NCBI GenBank assembly: GCA_020634555.1 | Contig: JACKBK010000002.1 | Location: 168,015 to 232,014, forward strand | DNA length: 64,000 nt | Source: Caldilineae bacterium | GTDB taxonomy: Bacteria; Chloroflexota; Anaerolineae; JAAEKA01 | Reading direction: 5' to 3' | Part shown: piece by piece, positions 51,676 to 60,596 of the stretch | How positions within the stretch are numbered: position 1 is the first letter of the stretch | Layout of the letters: every line of letters starts with the position of its first letter | Position numbers and translations under genes: made by a program | Notes under the pieces: generated by a model | The model's input: the letters and a program-made list of their open reading frames with translations, nothing else | The model's database searches: none | Told to the model about the DNA's origin: nothing

Positions 51676-51783
51676 AGAAGTTCGACTTTGCGGAAAAAGT
51701 CGAACTTCTTTGACACACGCGTCTGCGTTCGAGCCGGGTTCAAACGAAGCAGAAGTTCAGCTTTGCCGAAAAAGCTGAACTTC
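51676..51783. repeat. Two AGAAGTTC hairpins with compensating base changes
   Basis: Hairpin A: 51676-51689 / 51696-51709 (AGAAGTTCGACTTT stem, loop GCGGAA). Hairpin B: 51751-51764 / 51771-51783 (AGAAGTTCAGCTTT, loop GCCGAA). The GA-to-AG swap in one arm is matched by TC-to-CT in the other. They lie just after the GH57 stop. Confidence 0.85.
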
Positions 51784-51794
51784 ATGAATCTTCG

Positions 51795-54700
51795 CTAGTC
51801 AGCTGTCAGCATCTGCAATTGGCCGAAGTCGTCAGGGCTGAGAGCGTCGAAACTGGCTGCGGGCACGTTCTGCGGTGTAAACGCGCTCAGTCCCTGTTCC
51901 TGGCTCACCGGGAAGCTGGGCGGATAGGCAACGTCGATGATGCGCGTGTGGGTGGTGCTGTTGGCCGGCGCGCCGCCGAATCGCCACTGCTCGGCAACAG
52001 GATTCACATCGCGCACACGCCAGACGCCGCTGGCGGGGAAGCCTTCCTGGCCCATCACCACGCCCAGGTATTGCCAGCTATCCGGGTTCAGATCCTCCAC
52101 GGCGGTGCCCAGCGCGTCTGCCATGGCAGTCTTGGGTACACGGACGGTGATGCGCCGTTGGCTTTCGTCGCTGGTGATGGCCAGCGTCGAAGCGTCGCCA
52201 GCCTGCCGGGGGCTGGTCTCCCCCTCCGCAGGCGGCACGAAGAGTCCGGGTGTCCAACCTTCTGCCCACAGCGCTACATCCCAGCCGGAGCCATCCACCA
52301 GCGACGCGTTGCGGCCGGGCAGCAACTTGCGCTCGCCGCCATCCACCGCATCGATGTAGACATCCATCGCGTGGATACCCATGCCATTGGGCGCACCCCA
52401 CGAGTTGTTCAGCGGCCCGGCGAAGGTGAAGCGGAAGATGAAGTTGTTGTCATCCTCGGAGACGGCAAACTCGGTCAGGTCGTAGCTCTTGGCGCCGAAA
52501 ACGCTGTCAGTTGGGTATACGTACGAGCCGGGACCGTGGTCGTCACCCTCGGGATCGGAGATGGAGATAATGGGCCGGCTCAGGCCTACGTCGGGGACGA
52601 TCAGTTCGGCCGGGCCGCTGCCGGGAACTGATTGGATGTCGCGCTGCTCGCCCTCACTGATGACGGCCCGCATCGCCAACTTATCACCGGCGTCCGGCTT
52701 GCCAACCAGCCCGTATGGCAGTGCAAGCTCCAGCGTCGAACCGGACACCGCGGCCGGCAGAACCGCTTCGACCGCCTGATAGCTCCCATCCTCGTCCACG
52801 GTGTAGAACGTCGCCGCCGCCTCGCCGTCCACGACAGCAACCTCGGCCAACGCGTTAGCACTGAAACCCAGCAGCGTCGAGGCGGTCCCGTTGAGCACCG
52901 AGACGCGGCTGAAAGGCTGCTCGTTGCCGTCGCCCGGCTTGGCCAGATAAAAACCGATGCGGGTGTCGGGGGCGATTTCCGCCCAGTCGCGACGGGCATC
53001 CATGCGCAGGAAAATGTTGTCGGCGCCGAAACCGTACCAAAGCTGGCTGGCGATCTGGTTGGGATTGGCCTGCACCCCACCTTCTTCGGTATAGGTGCCG
53101 CCTGCGTCCCACTCACCGCCACCCGCGAGGCCGTCGATGGTGGGCGAGATGACGCCGGTCGCACCGGTTGCCGGCGGCTGAGCCGCCTGCGGGATCACCG
53201 GCACCTTGAGAAAGGTGGGCACCGGATCGCCGATGATCTCGTAAACGCGCGCCAGGGTGTTGCGGAACTGGGCGTCGAAGCTGCCGTCGTCGCCGCTGTT
53301 CTGGTCGGCCCCATACCACCAGAACCAATCGCTGCCCTCGGCTGTGTAGATCTGCTCCATCGCCGCAGCCAACGTCTCAGGATCGAGGCGGTTCTTGCGC
53401 GCTTCGACGAAGCGGCGTACCTCGCCCAGGTAGTCCCAGGCACGGTTCTCCTCGGGTTCGCCGATCCAGGTCAGATAGTCGGGACTGACCCAGCTTCCGG
53501 CCCACAGCGAGTCCAGTTTGGGTTGGTCGGGGAACTGCGCGATATATTCGCTGGGGGTGATGGTCTGGATCGTCCCGGCCGCGCTTTCCTCTTCCAACAG
53601 GCGATACATCTCGTTAAGGAACTCCTTGCCGTCGTTGTCGTAGTTCTCCCAGGCATTTTCGCCGTCGAGGATAACACTGACCAGATGCGGACCTTCCGCG
53701 CCACTGTCTGCCAACTGTTGGCGGATGGCCAGCAGCCGATCGACGAAATCGCGTGCAGCCTCCTTGCCCGGCGCGCCGCTGTAGGTGAATCCAACTTTGT
53801 CGCTCAGTACCTTGTCGCGGAAGACCGTGTAGACCTGGTTGTTGGGCGTGCTGGCGATGTAAGGCTTGTAAAGGGTGTCGGCATCCTGAACGGTGTCTTC
53901 TGCATTACGGGCAAAGCCGGACTGGCCCAGGCTTTTGGCCAACACTTCCTCGTCGGTAGCCATCCACTGAATACCGGCGTCGCCGATCATGTTGACCACC
54001 TGCTGTGCGACCGATCCCTCGGCCGGCCACATGCCGCTGGGCGGCTGGTCGAAGGTGTCGGTGTAGAACTGCACGCCGCGGTTCACCTGTTCGATGGCGT
54101 CCAGGGGATAGCTGAAGCGCTGCGGCAGTTCGATGTCAGGCACCGCGACCTTTGCGAGGTCGGTGTCAAAGAGCAGCGGCAGGATGGGGTGGTAGAAGGG
54201 CGTGGTGGTGATCTCGATGCGGCCTTCGTCCTGCAGACGTTTGTGCAGCGGAATGACCTCAGCCACCAGCCGGGCGTGTTCAGCCAGCACCGTGGCCTTG
54301 TCCTCCTCGCTGAAGTCGCGACCTTGGGCGACCAGATCGGCCAGCGGCTGCTGAGCCAGCCAGTCCGGGTCCGTCCACCCCAGGTTGAACAGCACCTGCA
54401 AATCCAGCCACGTCTGCGTATCCCACGAATCGCGGTTGGCGCGGTCGGCGGCGATCTCCGCGTAGCGCGGGAAGCGGGCGATGATCTTTGGGTTGGCGTC
54501 GAAGAAGTGGCTTTCGATGAACTGCTTCTCCTCGGTGGTCAGTTCAGCAGCCGGGATCTCGGTGTGTACCTGATACAGATCTTTCGCGCCGCTTTGCAGA
54601 TCCTGGAGCTGGCGCAGCAGCGACGGCGTCAGATTAAAGGTTGCCTTAACACCGGGATATTGCTCCAGGATCGCTGCCATATCGACGTAGTCTTTAGCTG

Positions 54701-55001
54701 CGTGCAACCGCACCCAGGGCTTCTCGTAGACGCCTGTATCGGGGTCCTGAAAGTAAACCGGCTGGTGCTGGTGCCACATCAGGTTGAGATACAGCGGCTG
54801 AGCGGACGCGGCCGGCGTCTCCGCTGCCGCGTCGGTCGCGGAGGGTTCAGGAGCAGCGGTTGCCTCCAACGGTATGGTTGCTTCCGGCGCGACGAGAGTT
54901 GAGGTCGGTTCGGCGGTCGGCGCCGGCTCAGGCTGGTTGCAGGCGCCAGCCAGGACCAATGATACCAGCAAGATCAACAGCAGCATTCGGTGGGTTGTCA
55001 T
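51795..55001 (-). CDS. Secreted GH57 glycoside hydrolase lipoprotein (amylopullulanase-like)
   Basis: 1068 residues from the ATG at 55001 (GGAGG upstream). Lipoprotein signal LLILLVSLVLAGACN, then a Thr/Glu/Pro-rich linker. GH57 catalytic domain: NLMWHQHQPVY near 75, nucleophile Glu in MWPAEGS near 327, and acid Asp in VILDGENAWENY near 442. C-terminal half has beta-rich modules, one like the glucodextranase DOMON domain (SDPEGDDHGPGSYVYPTDSV). It would hydrolyse starch/pullulan outside the membrane. The frame upstream to 55172 is rejected as start. Divergent from malEFG, which would import the products. Confidence 0.9.
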   Translation of the reverse strand: MTTHRMLLLILLVSLVLAGACNQPEPAPTAEPTSTLVAPEATIPLEATAAPEPSATDAAAETPAASAQPLYLNLMWHQHQPVYFQDPDTGVYEKPWVRLHAAKDYVDMAAILEQYPGVKATFNLTPSLLRQLQDLQSGAKDLYQVHTEIPAAELTTEEKQFIESHFFDANPKIIARFPRYAEIAADRANRDSWDTQTWLDLQVLFNLGWTDPDWLAQQPLADLVAQGRDFSEEDKATVLAEHARLVAEVIPLHKRLQDEGRIEITTTPFYHPILPLLFDTDLAKVAVPDIELPQRFSYPLDAIEQVNRGVQFYTDTFDQPPSGMWPAEGSVAQQVVNMIGDAGIQWMATDEEVLAKSLGQSGFARNAEDTVQDADTLYKPYIASTPNNQVYTVFRDKVLSDKVGFTYSGAPGKEAARDFVDRLLAIRQQLADSGAEGPHLVSVILDGENAWENYDNDGKEFLNEMYRLLEEESAAGTIQTITPSEYIAQFPDQPKLDSLWAGSWVSPDYLTWIGEPEENRAWDYLGEVRRFVEARKNRLDPETLAAAMEQIYTAEGSDWFWWYGADQNSGDDGSFDAQFRNTLARVYEIIGDPVPTFLKVPVIPQAAQPPATGATGVISPTIDGLAGGGEWDAGGTYTEEGGVQANPNQIASQLWYGFGADNIFLRMDARRDWAEIAPDTRIGFYLAKPGDGNEQPFSRVSVLNGTASTLLGFSANALAEVAVVDGEAAATFYTVDEDGSYQAVEAVLPAAVSGSTLELALPYGLVGKPDAGDKLAMRAVISEGEQRDIQSVPGSGPAELIVPDVGLSRPIISISDPEGDDHGPGSYVYPTDSVFGAKSYDLTEFAVSEDDNNFIFRFTFAGPLNNSWGAPNGMGIHAMDVYIDAVDGGERKLLPGRNASLVDGSGWDVALWAEGWTPGLFVPPAEGETSPRQAGDASTLAITSDESQRRITVRVPKTAMADALGTAVEDLNPDSWQYLGVVMGQEGFPASGVWRVRDVNPVAEQWRFGGAPANSTTHTRIIDVAYPPSFPVSQEQGLSAFTPQNVPAASFDALSPDDFGQLQMLTAD

Positions 55002-55238
55002 CGTGCCTCCACAAGAAGGAATGGATGGGTTTTTCGGATTTCGGGCGATTGCAGTCATGAAACGAACTGCGCGGTTACTCACGTTTTCCGTTTCGCACTT
55101 CTGTCCGGACCGATAGGTCAACCGCGCACGGCAAAAATGTCCGGCGACTCGCAAGCCGCGCCATTGTAGCATTGCGGGATATTTTCAGCCAGACCAACGC
55201 TGTCACCCCATCATGGCCCCGTATGCAAGGTTTTTTGT

Positions 55239-55267
55239 TTGACAATTTACTGCTTGGTTGCTATAAT
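55239..55267 (+). promoter_or_regulatory. Perfect consensus promoter of malEFG
   Basis: TTGACA (55239-55244), 17-nt spacer, TATAAT (55262-55267): full sigma70 consensus. Confidence 0.85.
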
Positions 55268-55285
55268 GCGCACGTTATTGCGCAT
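55266..55285 (+). promoter_or_regulatory. Operator-like palindrome at the malE start site
   Basis: ATGCGCA (55266-55272), 6 nt, TGCGCAT (55279-55285). It overlaps the -10 end and the predicted start site, where a repressor would block transcription. Confidence 0.55.
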
Positions 55286-55522
55286 CTACACGCAAAGTCT
55301 AGGCACTTCCGATCCCACACACCTGGACATGCATTTCTGGAGCACCTTGTCCCAATCAAAGTACTGTTGGCGCTCGGCGCGCAACACGGGCGGCATCACC
55401 TCATCGTTTGATTCTCAGGAAAATGTGATTGTTCCGGCAACGCCGGTTAATCCTGCCCTATTGGGCAGCGCTGGACTCTTGTGGTTCAGCAGAACACCAT
55501 TACGGTTCTAAGGAGGAGAACT

Positions 55523-57010
55523 ATGAACCGACGAAGTTTGTTTGTGTTTATGTCTTTGCTGGTGGTCCTGTCGATGCTGCTGGCAGCATGTGGTGGCGGC
55601 GCTGAGCCGACTGCCGCACCGGTCGATACTGCCGCAACCGACGCCGCCAACGCGGCCGCTGCAGCGGCTGATACCGCTGCTACCGAAGCTGCGGCCGCAG
55701 CAGCTGAAGTGGATACCGCTGCAACTGAAGCAGCAGCAGCAGCCGAAAGTGCAGCAGCTGAAGTGGATACGGCTGCCACCGAGGCCGCTGACGCCGCAGC
55801 GACCGCTGAAGCCGAAGCCGCCGCTGCGGCCGAAGGCGATATGGCTGCCGAGCCGACCGAGGAACCGTTCGTCAGCACCTGCGAAGCAGGCTCACCCTCA
55901 TTGCTGATCTGGGCTGACGATCAGCGCTCCGCCTCCTTGATCGAACTCAAGGACCAGGTGTTGGCCGAGACCGGCGTCTGCCTGGATGTGCAGGAGATCC
56001 CCTTCGGCGACATCCGCACCAAGATCAGCCTGGCCGGGCCGGCTGGCGAAGGCCCCGACATCTTCGTCGGCGCGCACGACTGGCTGGGTGAGCTGTACGC
56101 CAACGGCGTCGTGGCGCCTATCGATCTTGGCGCCAAAGCGAGCGATTTCGATCCGGTCGCTGTCCAGGCGTTCACCTACGAGGGCGAGCTTTACGGCATG
56201 CCCAACGCCGTCGAGAACGTTGCTTTCATCTGCAACCCCGACCTGATCGACGCGGCGCCGGCTTCCTATGACGATGTGCGCTCTATGTCGGAAGCAGCAG
56301 CAGAAGCTGGCGAGTTGACCCAGTTCTTTGCCCAGCTGCGCGAGGATGCCTACCACCAGGAGCCGATTCAGACGGCCTTCGGCGGCTACATCTTCGGCCA
56401 GAACGACGATGGCACCTATGATGCCTGTGACGTCGGCCTGGACAGCGAAGGCGCGGTGGCTTACCTGACGTGGGTGGACCAGATGGTCAAGGACGGCCTG
56501 TTGAGCGGAGATGTGGACTGGGAAACTGCCCACGTACTCTTCGAGACCGGCGATGCAGCCTGCATCATCACCGGACCATGGGCGCTGGACCGCTTCAATA
56601 CGGCCGGCGTGAACTACGATTTCTACCCCTTCCCCAGCCAGCCAGGCCACGAAGCCTCGCCGTTTGTCGGTGTCCAGGGCTTCATGATCAACTCGTTCAG
56701 CGACAACAAGGTGTTGGCCCAGACTTTCCTGACCGACTACGTAGCCACTGAGCCGGTGATGGAAGCCTTCTACGAATCAGGTAATCGACCACCGGCCTAT
56801 CTGCCGGCGCGCGGCGCCATGGACGAAGACGCCCAGGCCTTTGCCGAGGCTGGCGCCAACGCCCATCCAATGCCCGCCATCCCGGCCATGAACGCCGTCT
56901 GGGATGCCTGGGGCAACGCCGTGAAGACTGTCTTCCTGCAGTCGGCAACGCCTGAACAGGCCGCCGCGGACGCAGCAGCGACAGTGCGCGAAGCAGCGGC
57001 TTGCGAATAA
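55523..57010 (+). CDS. malE: Maltose/maltodextrin-type ABC transporter substrate-binding lipoprotein
   Basis: 495 residues. Lipoprotein signal (LLVVLSMLLAACGGG), then about 85 residues of Ala/Thr/Asp/Glu linker with repeats of DTAATEAAAAAE type, then a family 1 solute-binding domain: LLIWADDQRSASLIE, AGEGPDIFVGAHDWLGEL, YGMPNAVENVAFICN, ACIITGPWALDRF, VGVQGFMINSFSDNK. These match MalE-like proteins. AGGAGGAG precedes the ATG at 55523; the upstream frame start at 55481 has no support. malF follows after 10 nt. Alpha-glucan specificity is inferred from homology and the GH57 neighbour. Confidence 0.9.
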   Translation: MNRRSLFVFMSLLVVLSMLLAACGGGAEPTAAPVDTAATDAANAAAAAADTAATEAAAAAAEVDTAATEAAAAAESAAAEVDTAATEAADAAATAEAEAAAAAEGDMAAEPTEEPFVSTCEAGSPSLLIWADDQRSASLIELKDQVLAETGVCLDVQEIPFGDIRTKISLAGPAGEGPDIFVGAHDWLGELYANGVVAPIDLGAKASDFDPVAVQAFTYEGELYGMPNAVENVAFICNPDLIDAAPASYDDVRSMSEAAAEAGELTQFFAQLREDAYHQEPIQTAFGGYIFGQNDDGTYDACDVGLDSEGAVAYLTWVDQMVKDGLLSGDVDWETAHVLFETGDAACIITGPWALDRFNTAGVNYDFYPFPSQPGHEASPFVGVQGFMINSFSDNKVLAQTFLTDYVATEPVMEAFYESGNRPPAYLPARGAMDEDAQAFAEAGANAHPMPAIPAMNAVWDAWGNAVKTVFLQSATPEQAAADAAATVREAAACE

Positions 57011-57020
57011 GGAGAAACCC

Positions 57021-58604
57021 ATGGCTGTCCAGACAGCCGGGGAAACGGGAGGCCGAAAGGCCTCCCGTTTTTCCGAAGAAGGCTCAACGCTTGGTCTGAT
57101 CCTGAAGTATGCCTTCCTGGCCATCGTCGTCGGATTTCTGACGTTCAGCGGCTGGCAGCTTCTTCAGGACGGTTCCTATCCGTTCGCGGCGACGTTCTTC
57201 ATCACCGCGTTGTTCATCACCCTGGTCTACGTCCGGCGCACCACTGTTCCTCTACGCTGGATCGCACCCGGCCTGATCTTCCTGATCCTCTTCCAACTAT
57301 ACCCGGTTGTCTTCACTGTCTACACGGCCTTCACCAACTACTCGACGGGCCGCAACGTGGAGAAGGCCGTCGCGATCCGATCCATCGAGAATCAAACCTA
57401 CGTGCCGGAAGGCGCGCCGACCTTCAACTGGACGCCCTTACAGGCTGACGACGGCACGGCCGCGATCTGGGTCATCAATCCGGCCACCAATGAGGCGTTC
57501 CTGGCCGTTCCTGACCAGGAATGGGTGCCTGCCTCCGACATCGAGGGCCTTGTGCTTGGCGCCGATGGCCTCCCCACAACCATTCCCGGCTACACGGTGC
57601 AGGCTAACAACCAGCGCTTTTTGTTCGTATCGGCCAACCAGGGCATCACCTTTGGCACCGAGGAACAGGGCGCTCAGGTGACAAGCAGCACCGAAGCCAA
57701 GGAAACCAGGCAGAAGTACGTTTACGACGAGGCGCAGGACGCCGTGATCGACGTGGCGACGGGAACCCCTTATGTTAACCAAGAGGGTATCTTCACGTCA
57801 GCGGAGGGCCAGATTGTCACACCTGGCTTTCCGGTTAACGTCGGCATGGAGAACTTCACCAAGATTCTGACGGATCCGGCCTTCCGCGGGCCCTTCTTTC
57901 AGATCTTCATCTGGACGTTCGTCTGGGCCTTTCTGAGCGTGCTGGAGACCTTTATTCTGGGCATGTTCCTGGCCTTGACCATGAACAGTCCCAACCTCCC
58001 GATGCAGCGTTTCCTCCGGGTGTTGTTGATTCTGCCCTATGCCATCCCGCCCTTCATCACCGTCAAGGTCTGGGTGGGCCTGCTCAACCCTGTTCTGGGA
58101 ATCATTGGCACCCAATGGAACCCTGGCTGGTTTACCAGCCCCTTCTGGGCCAAGATCGGTATTCTGATGGTCAACCTTTGGCTAGGCTACCCGTACATGT
58201 TCCTGATCATCCTGGGCGCGCTACAGAGCATTCCCCAGGACATGTATGAGGCCGCCAAGGTGGACGGCGCCGGCCCGCTCTACCAGTTCCGCCGGCTGAC
58301 CCTGCCGTTGCTGCTGGTTTCTATCGGTCCGTTGTTGATCGGTTCTTTTGCCTTCAACTTCAACAACTTTGCGATTATCGACCTGTATAACCAGGGCGGG
58401 CCACCAATGCCAGGCGGCGGCGTAGCAGGCTTCACCGACATCCTGATCAGCTACACGTACAAGATCGCGTTCGGCGGCACGCGCGGCAACGACTACGGCC
58501 TCGCGGCAGCCATCTCGATAATCATCTTTATCATCGTAGGCGCGGTCACGGTCTTCAACTTCCGCTACACCGGCCAACTGGAGGAGGTTTCCGAGAATGT
58601 CTAG
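57021..58604 (+). CDS. malF: Maltose-type ABC transporter permease MalF
   Basis: 527 residues. Membrane segments begin near residue 27; a large periplasmic loop (about 105-270) follows segment 3, as in E. coli MalF. The EAA loop with the ATPase-contact pattern is QDMYEAAKVDGAGPLYQFRRLTLPLL near 408-433. AAGGAG lies 7 nt before the ATG at 57021. Codons 8-17 are encoded by an intrinsic terminator hairpin (57043-57072), a clear oddity. No ATPase gene of the MalK type is in this locus. Confidence 0.92.
   Translation: MAVQTAGETGGRKASRFSEEGSTLGLILKYAFLAIVVGFLTFSGWQLLQDGSYPFAATFFITALFITLVYVRRTTVPLRWIAPGLIFLILFQLYPVVFTVYTAFTNYSTGRNVEKAVAIRSIENQTYVPEGAPTFNWTPLQADDGTAAIWVINPATNEAFLAVPDQEWVPASDIEGLVLGADGLPTTIPGYTVQANNQRFLFVSANQGITFGTEEQGAQVTSSTEAKETRQKYVYDEAQDAVIDVATGTPYVNQEGIFTSAEGQIVTPGFPVNVGMENFTKILTDPAFRGPFFQIFIWTFVWAFLSVLETFILGMFLALTMNSPNLPMQRFLRVLLILPYAIPPFITVKVWVGLLNPVLGIIGTQWNPGWFTSPFWAKIGILMVNLWLGYPYMFLIILGALQSIPQDMYEAAKVDGAGPLYQFRRLTLPLLLVSIGPLLIGSFAFNFNNFAIIDLYNQGGPPMPGGGVAGFTDILISYTYKIAFGGTRGNDYGLAAAISIIIFIIVGAVTVFNFRYTGQLEEVSENV
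57043..57072 (+). terminator. Intrinsic terminator inside the start of malF
   Basis: 12-bp perfect stem AAACGGGAGGCC (57043-57054), GAAA tetraloop, GGCCTCCCGTTT (57059-57070), ending in TTTTT (57068-57072). It is just after the malF start codon and would give partial termination after malE. Confidence 0.8.
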
Positions 58605-59508
58605 TACCCCTGTCATACCCAGTGGTTCCTCCAGGAAGTCGTCCGGCATCACGATGAAGTCGCGGCGGCGTCTGGACACGACGTGGCGTCTTCTGGTAGC
58701 GCTGCTGTTCATCATCTACGCGCTGTTCCCCATCGTCTTCGTGATCAGCACATCGCTCAACCCCAGCGGCAGCCTGCAGACGACGCGTATCTTCCCGGCG
58801 AATCCAAGCCTGGCAAACTACCAAAAGCTGCTGACCAGCCAGCAGAACCCGTTTCTGCGCTGGATGCTCAACTCGTTGATCGTGTCTACGACCACGGCGA
58901 TTATCACCGTGGCGCTGTGCGCGGTGGCCGCTTACTCCTTCTCACGCTTCCGCTTCAGAAGCCGCAAGCGGCTGTTGCAGGGCCTGCTGCTTTCGCAGGT
59001 GTTCCCCAACGTGCTGGCCATGGTGGCGCTCTACCTGATCCTGCAGCAGATCGGACGCTACTACCCGATGTTCGGTCTAAACACACTGGGTGGTCTGGTG
59101 CTGATCTACCTGGGCGGTGCGATCGGCTTCAACACCTGGCTGATGAAGGGCTTCTTCGACACCGTGCCGCGTGACCTGGATGAATCGGCCATGCTGGACG
59201 GCGCGTCGTCGTGGCAGACCTTCTGGACCATCATCCTGCCGCTGGTGCGTCCGGTGCTGGCTGTGATCTTCATGCTCAGCTTCATCGGCACCTATGGCGA
59301 CTACCTGCTGGCCAAGGTGATGCTCTCCAACACAGAGAAGTACACTGTGGCGGTCGGTCTGAGCCTGTTCATCGGCCAGCAGTTCGGCCAACGCTGGGGC
59401 GAGTTCGCCGCCGGTGCGGTCGTCGCCGCCATCCCGACGCTGATCCTGTTCTACATCTCGCAGAGTCAGCTGCAGGGCGGCCTGACGTCGGGTTCGGTCA
59501 AGGGATAG
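58597..59508 (+). CDS. malG: Maltose-type ABC transporter permease MalG
   Basis: 303 residues, six membrane segments. The EAA motif is PRDLDESAMLDGASSWQTFW near 188-207, and the C-terminus QGGLTSGSVKG is the MalG type. It overlaps malF by 8 nt with GGAGG upstream, so translation is coupled. A terminator-like hairpin at 59532-59555 follows. Confidence 0.93.
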   Translation: MSSTPVIPSGSSRKSSGITMKSRRRLDTTWRLLVALLFIIYALFPIVFVISTSLNPSGSLQTTRIFPANPSLANYQKLLTSQQNPFLRWMLNSLIVSTTTAIITVALCAVAAYSFSRFRFRSRKRLLQGLLLSQVFPNVLAMVALYLILQQIGRYYPMFGLNTLGGLVLIYLGGAIGFNTWLMKGFFDTVPRDLDESAMLDGASSWQTFWTIILPLVRPVLAVIFMLSFIGTYGDYLLAKVMLSNTEKYTVAVGLSLFIGQQFGQRWGEFAAGAVVAAIPTLILFYISQSQLQGGLTSGSVKG

Positions 59509-59531
59509 CAGCCAAGCTTGTACACAACTTC

Positions 59532-59555
59532 AAGAGCCAGGGCTACCTGGCTCTT
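59532..59555 (+). terminator. Hairpin after malG
   Basis: 10-bp stem AAGAGCCAGG / CCTGGCTCTT with loop GCTA, 23 nt after the malG stop; only a weak T-stretch follows. Confidence 0.6.
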
Positions 59556-59574
59556 GTTGATTCAGGAACACAAA

Positions 59575-59608
59575 GTAACTATTCAGGCTATCACGGAACA
59601 GTTACGAT
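59575..59608. repeat. Outer half of the nested palindrome, 'empty' form
   Basis: The first 23 nt equal 5901-5923 exactly and are followed directly by ACAGTTACGAT, which at 6025-6035 lies beyond the inner hairpin. The inner hairpin is thus precisely absent. Confidence 0.8.
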
Positions 59609-59694
59609 GCAAAGATGAATTTGCAAACGGCGGGTTATTAGCGGTACCTGGACTAAACGGCGCTGAATTTTGCTGGCGCAGCGGCACCACCACA

Positions 59695-59741
59695 TGCACC
59701 ACAGGTGCAATTGTGCCGGGTTCGCATGTGAGCATGCGAAC
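59695..59741. repeat. Two short hairpins downstream of ssb
   Basis: TGCACC-ACA-GGTGCA (59695-59709) and GTTCGCATG-TGAG-CATGCGAAC (59720-59741), in the malG-ssb convergent spacer; possible 3' end of ssb mRNA. Confidence 0.5.
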
Positions 59742-59766
59742 TCCTCTTATTACGATTGGCGTAGTA

Positions 59767-60171
59767 CTAGAACGGTATCTCCTCTTCGTCGATGCTGGCC
59801 GAGTCGGAGTCCTCCTGCATCCGACCCGAGCTCGACACCATCATGTCGCGCCCACCGATGAAGCGCACATTGCGCGCGGTCAACTCCAGCGACGCCCTGG
59901 CCTCGCCTTCCTGAGACGTCCAGGCTGACGCCTCGATATCCCCTTCAACCAGCACGATCCGGCCCTTGGAAAGATATTGGTTGCAAAGCTCACCAAGCTT
60001 GCCCCAGGCCGTGACGCGGAACCAGGTGGTCCTCTCCTGCGTCTGGCCGCTTTGATCTGTCCAGCGACGGTTGGTGGCAACGGAGAACGAGGTGACGGAC
60101 TGTCCGCTGCTGGTAAAACGCATTTCCGGGTCGCGTCCCAGATGGCCGACAATGACGGTTTTGCTGTACAT
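59767..60171 (-). CDS. ssb: Single-stranded DNA-binding protein
   Basis: 134 residues from the ATG at 60171 (AGGAG upstream). OB fold: MYSKTVIVGHLGRDPEMRF, VTSFSVATNRRW, TTWFRVTAWGKLGE, YLSKGRIVLVEGDI. Short linker and the acidic tip DEEEIPF that recruits repair and replication proteins. Not linked to rpsF/rpsR here, so it may be a second ssb copy or an isolated one. Confidence 0.93.
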   Translation of the reverse strand: MYSKTVIVGHLGRDPEMRFTSSGQSVTSFSVATNRRWTDQSGQTQERTTWFRVTAWGKLGELCNQYLSKGRIVLVEGDIEASAWTSQEGEARASLELTARNVRFIGGRDMMVSSSGRMQEDSDSASIDEEEIPF

Positions 60172-60359
60172 GGCATTGCTCCTGATAAAAGAGGGCGGCG
60201 GGAGCAACGCGGCAAGCGGCGAGGTGAGAGACTCGTGGGCGGTGTTGAGGGGTGGAGTAGCCGCCCTGCTACCAGGTGCGGCAACGGCCGTAGGTTGTAT
60301 GTCTCGTCCAGGCTTCTTGTGCGCGTAATCCAGACCGCTGCGATTCGATTGGTGACCGA

Positions 60360-60388
60360 AGTGTACCTCAGGTCGATCAAATTGTCAA
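60360..60388 (-). promoter_or_regulatory. Promoter of ssb
   Basis: Minus strand TTGACA (60388-60383), 17-nt spacer, TACACT (60365-60360). Confidence 0.7.
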
Positions 60389-60502
60389 AACCAAAGAACG
60401 CATGTTCTGACAAGATCAACCTGACTGGCAGAATGAACTTCAGGCCTCACTTGTACCATTCATATCTTACCCGCCAACACATTCTGAATGCACCCAGATC
60501 AA

Positions 60503-60573
60503 ATCCGCGTTCATCTGTGTGTATCCGCGAGCAAAATAACCCTGCTCACCGATGGACGCAGATGAACGCGGAT
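60503..60573. repeat. ATCCGCGTTCATCTG inverted repeat
   Basis: 15-bp perfect arms 60503-60517 and 60559-60573; related GCGGAT words at 41345-41425. Confidence 0.75.
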
Positions 60574-60596
60574 GAGACAACGGGTCAACCTGATTT

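Larger units (their letters stand above)
55002..55522. other. 521-nt divergent control region between GH57 gene and malE
   Basis: No gene. Contains the malE promoter and palindrome, a minus-strand TACAAT (55168-55163) that may serve the GH57 gene, and a roughly 250-nt malE leader. Confidence 0.7.
60172..60596. other. 425-nt spacer upstream of ssb: promoter and repeat, no gene
   Basis: Contains the ssb promoter (60360-60388), a leader of about 180 nt, and the ATCCGCG inverted repeat at 60503-60573. Reading frames through it lack protein features. Confidence 0.7.

Noticed and set aside
52632..54902. 756-codon plus-strand frame opposite the GH57 gene
   Set aside because: Long only because stops are rare opposite GC-rich codons; GH57 catalytic motifs are on the minus strand.
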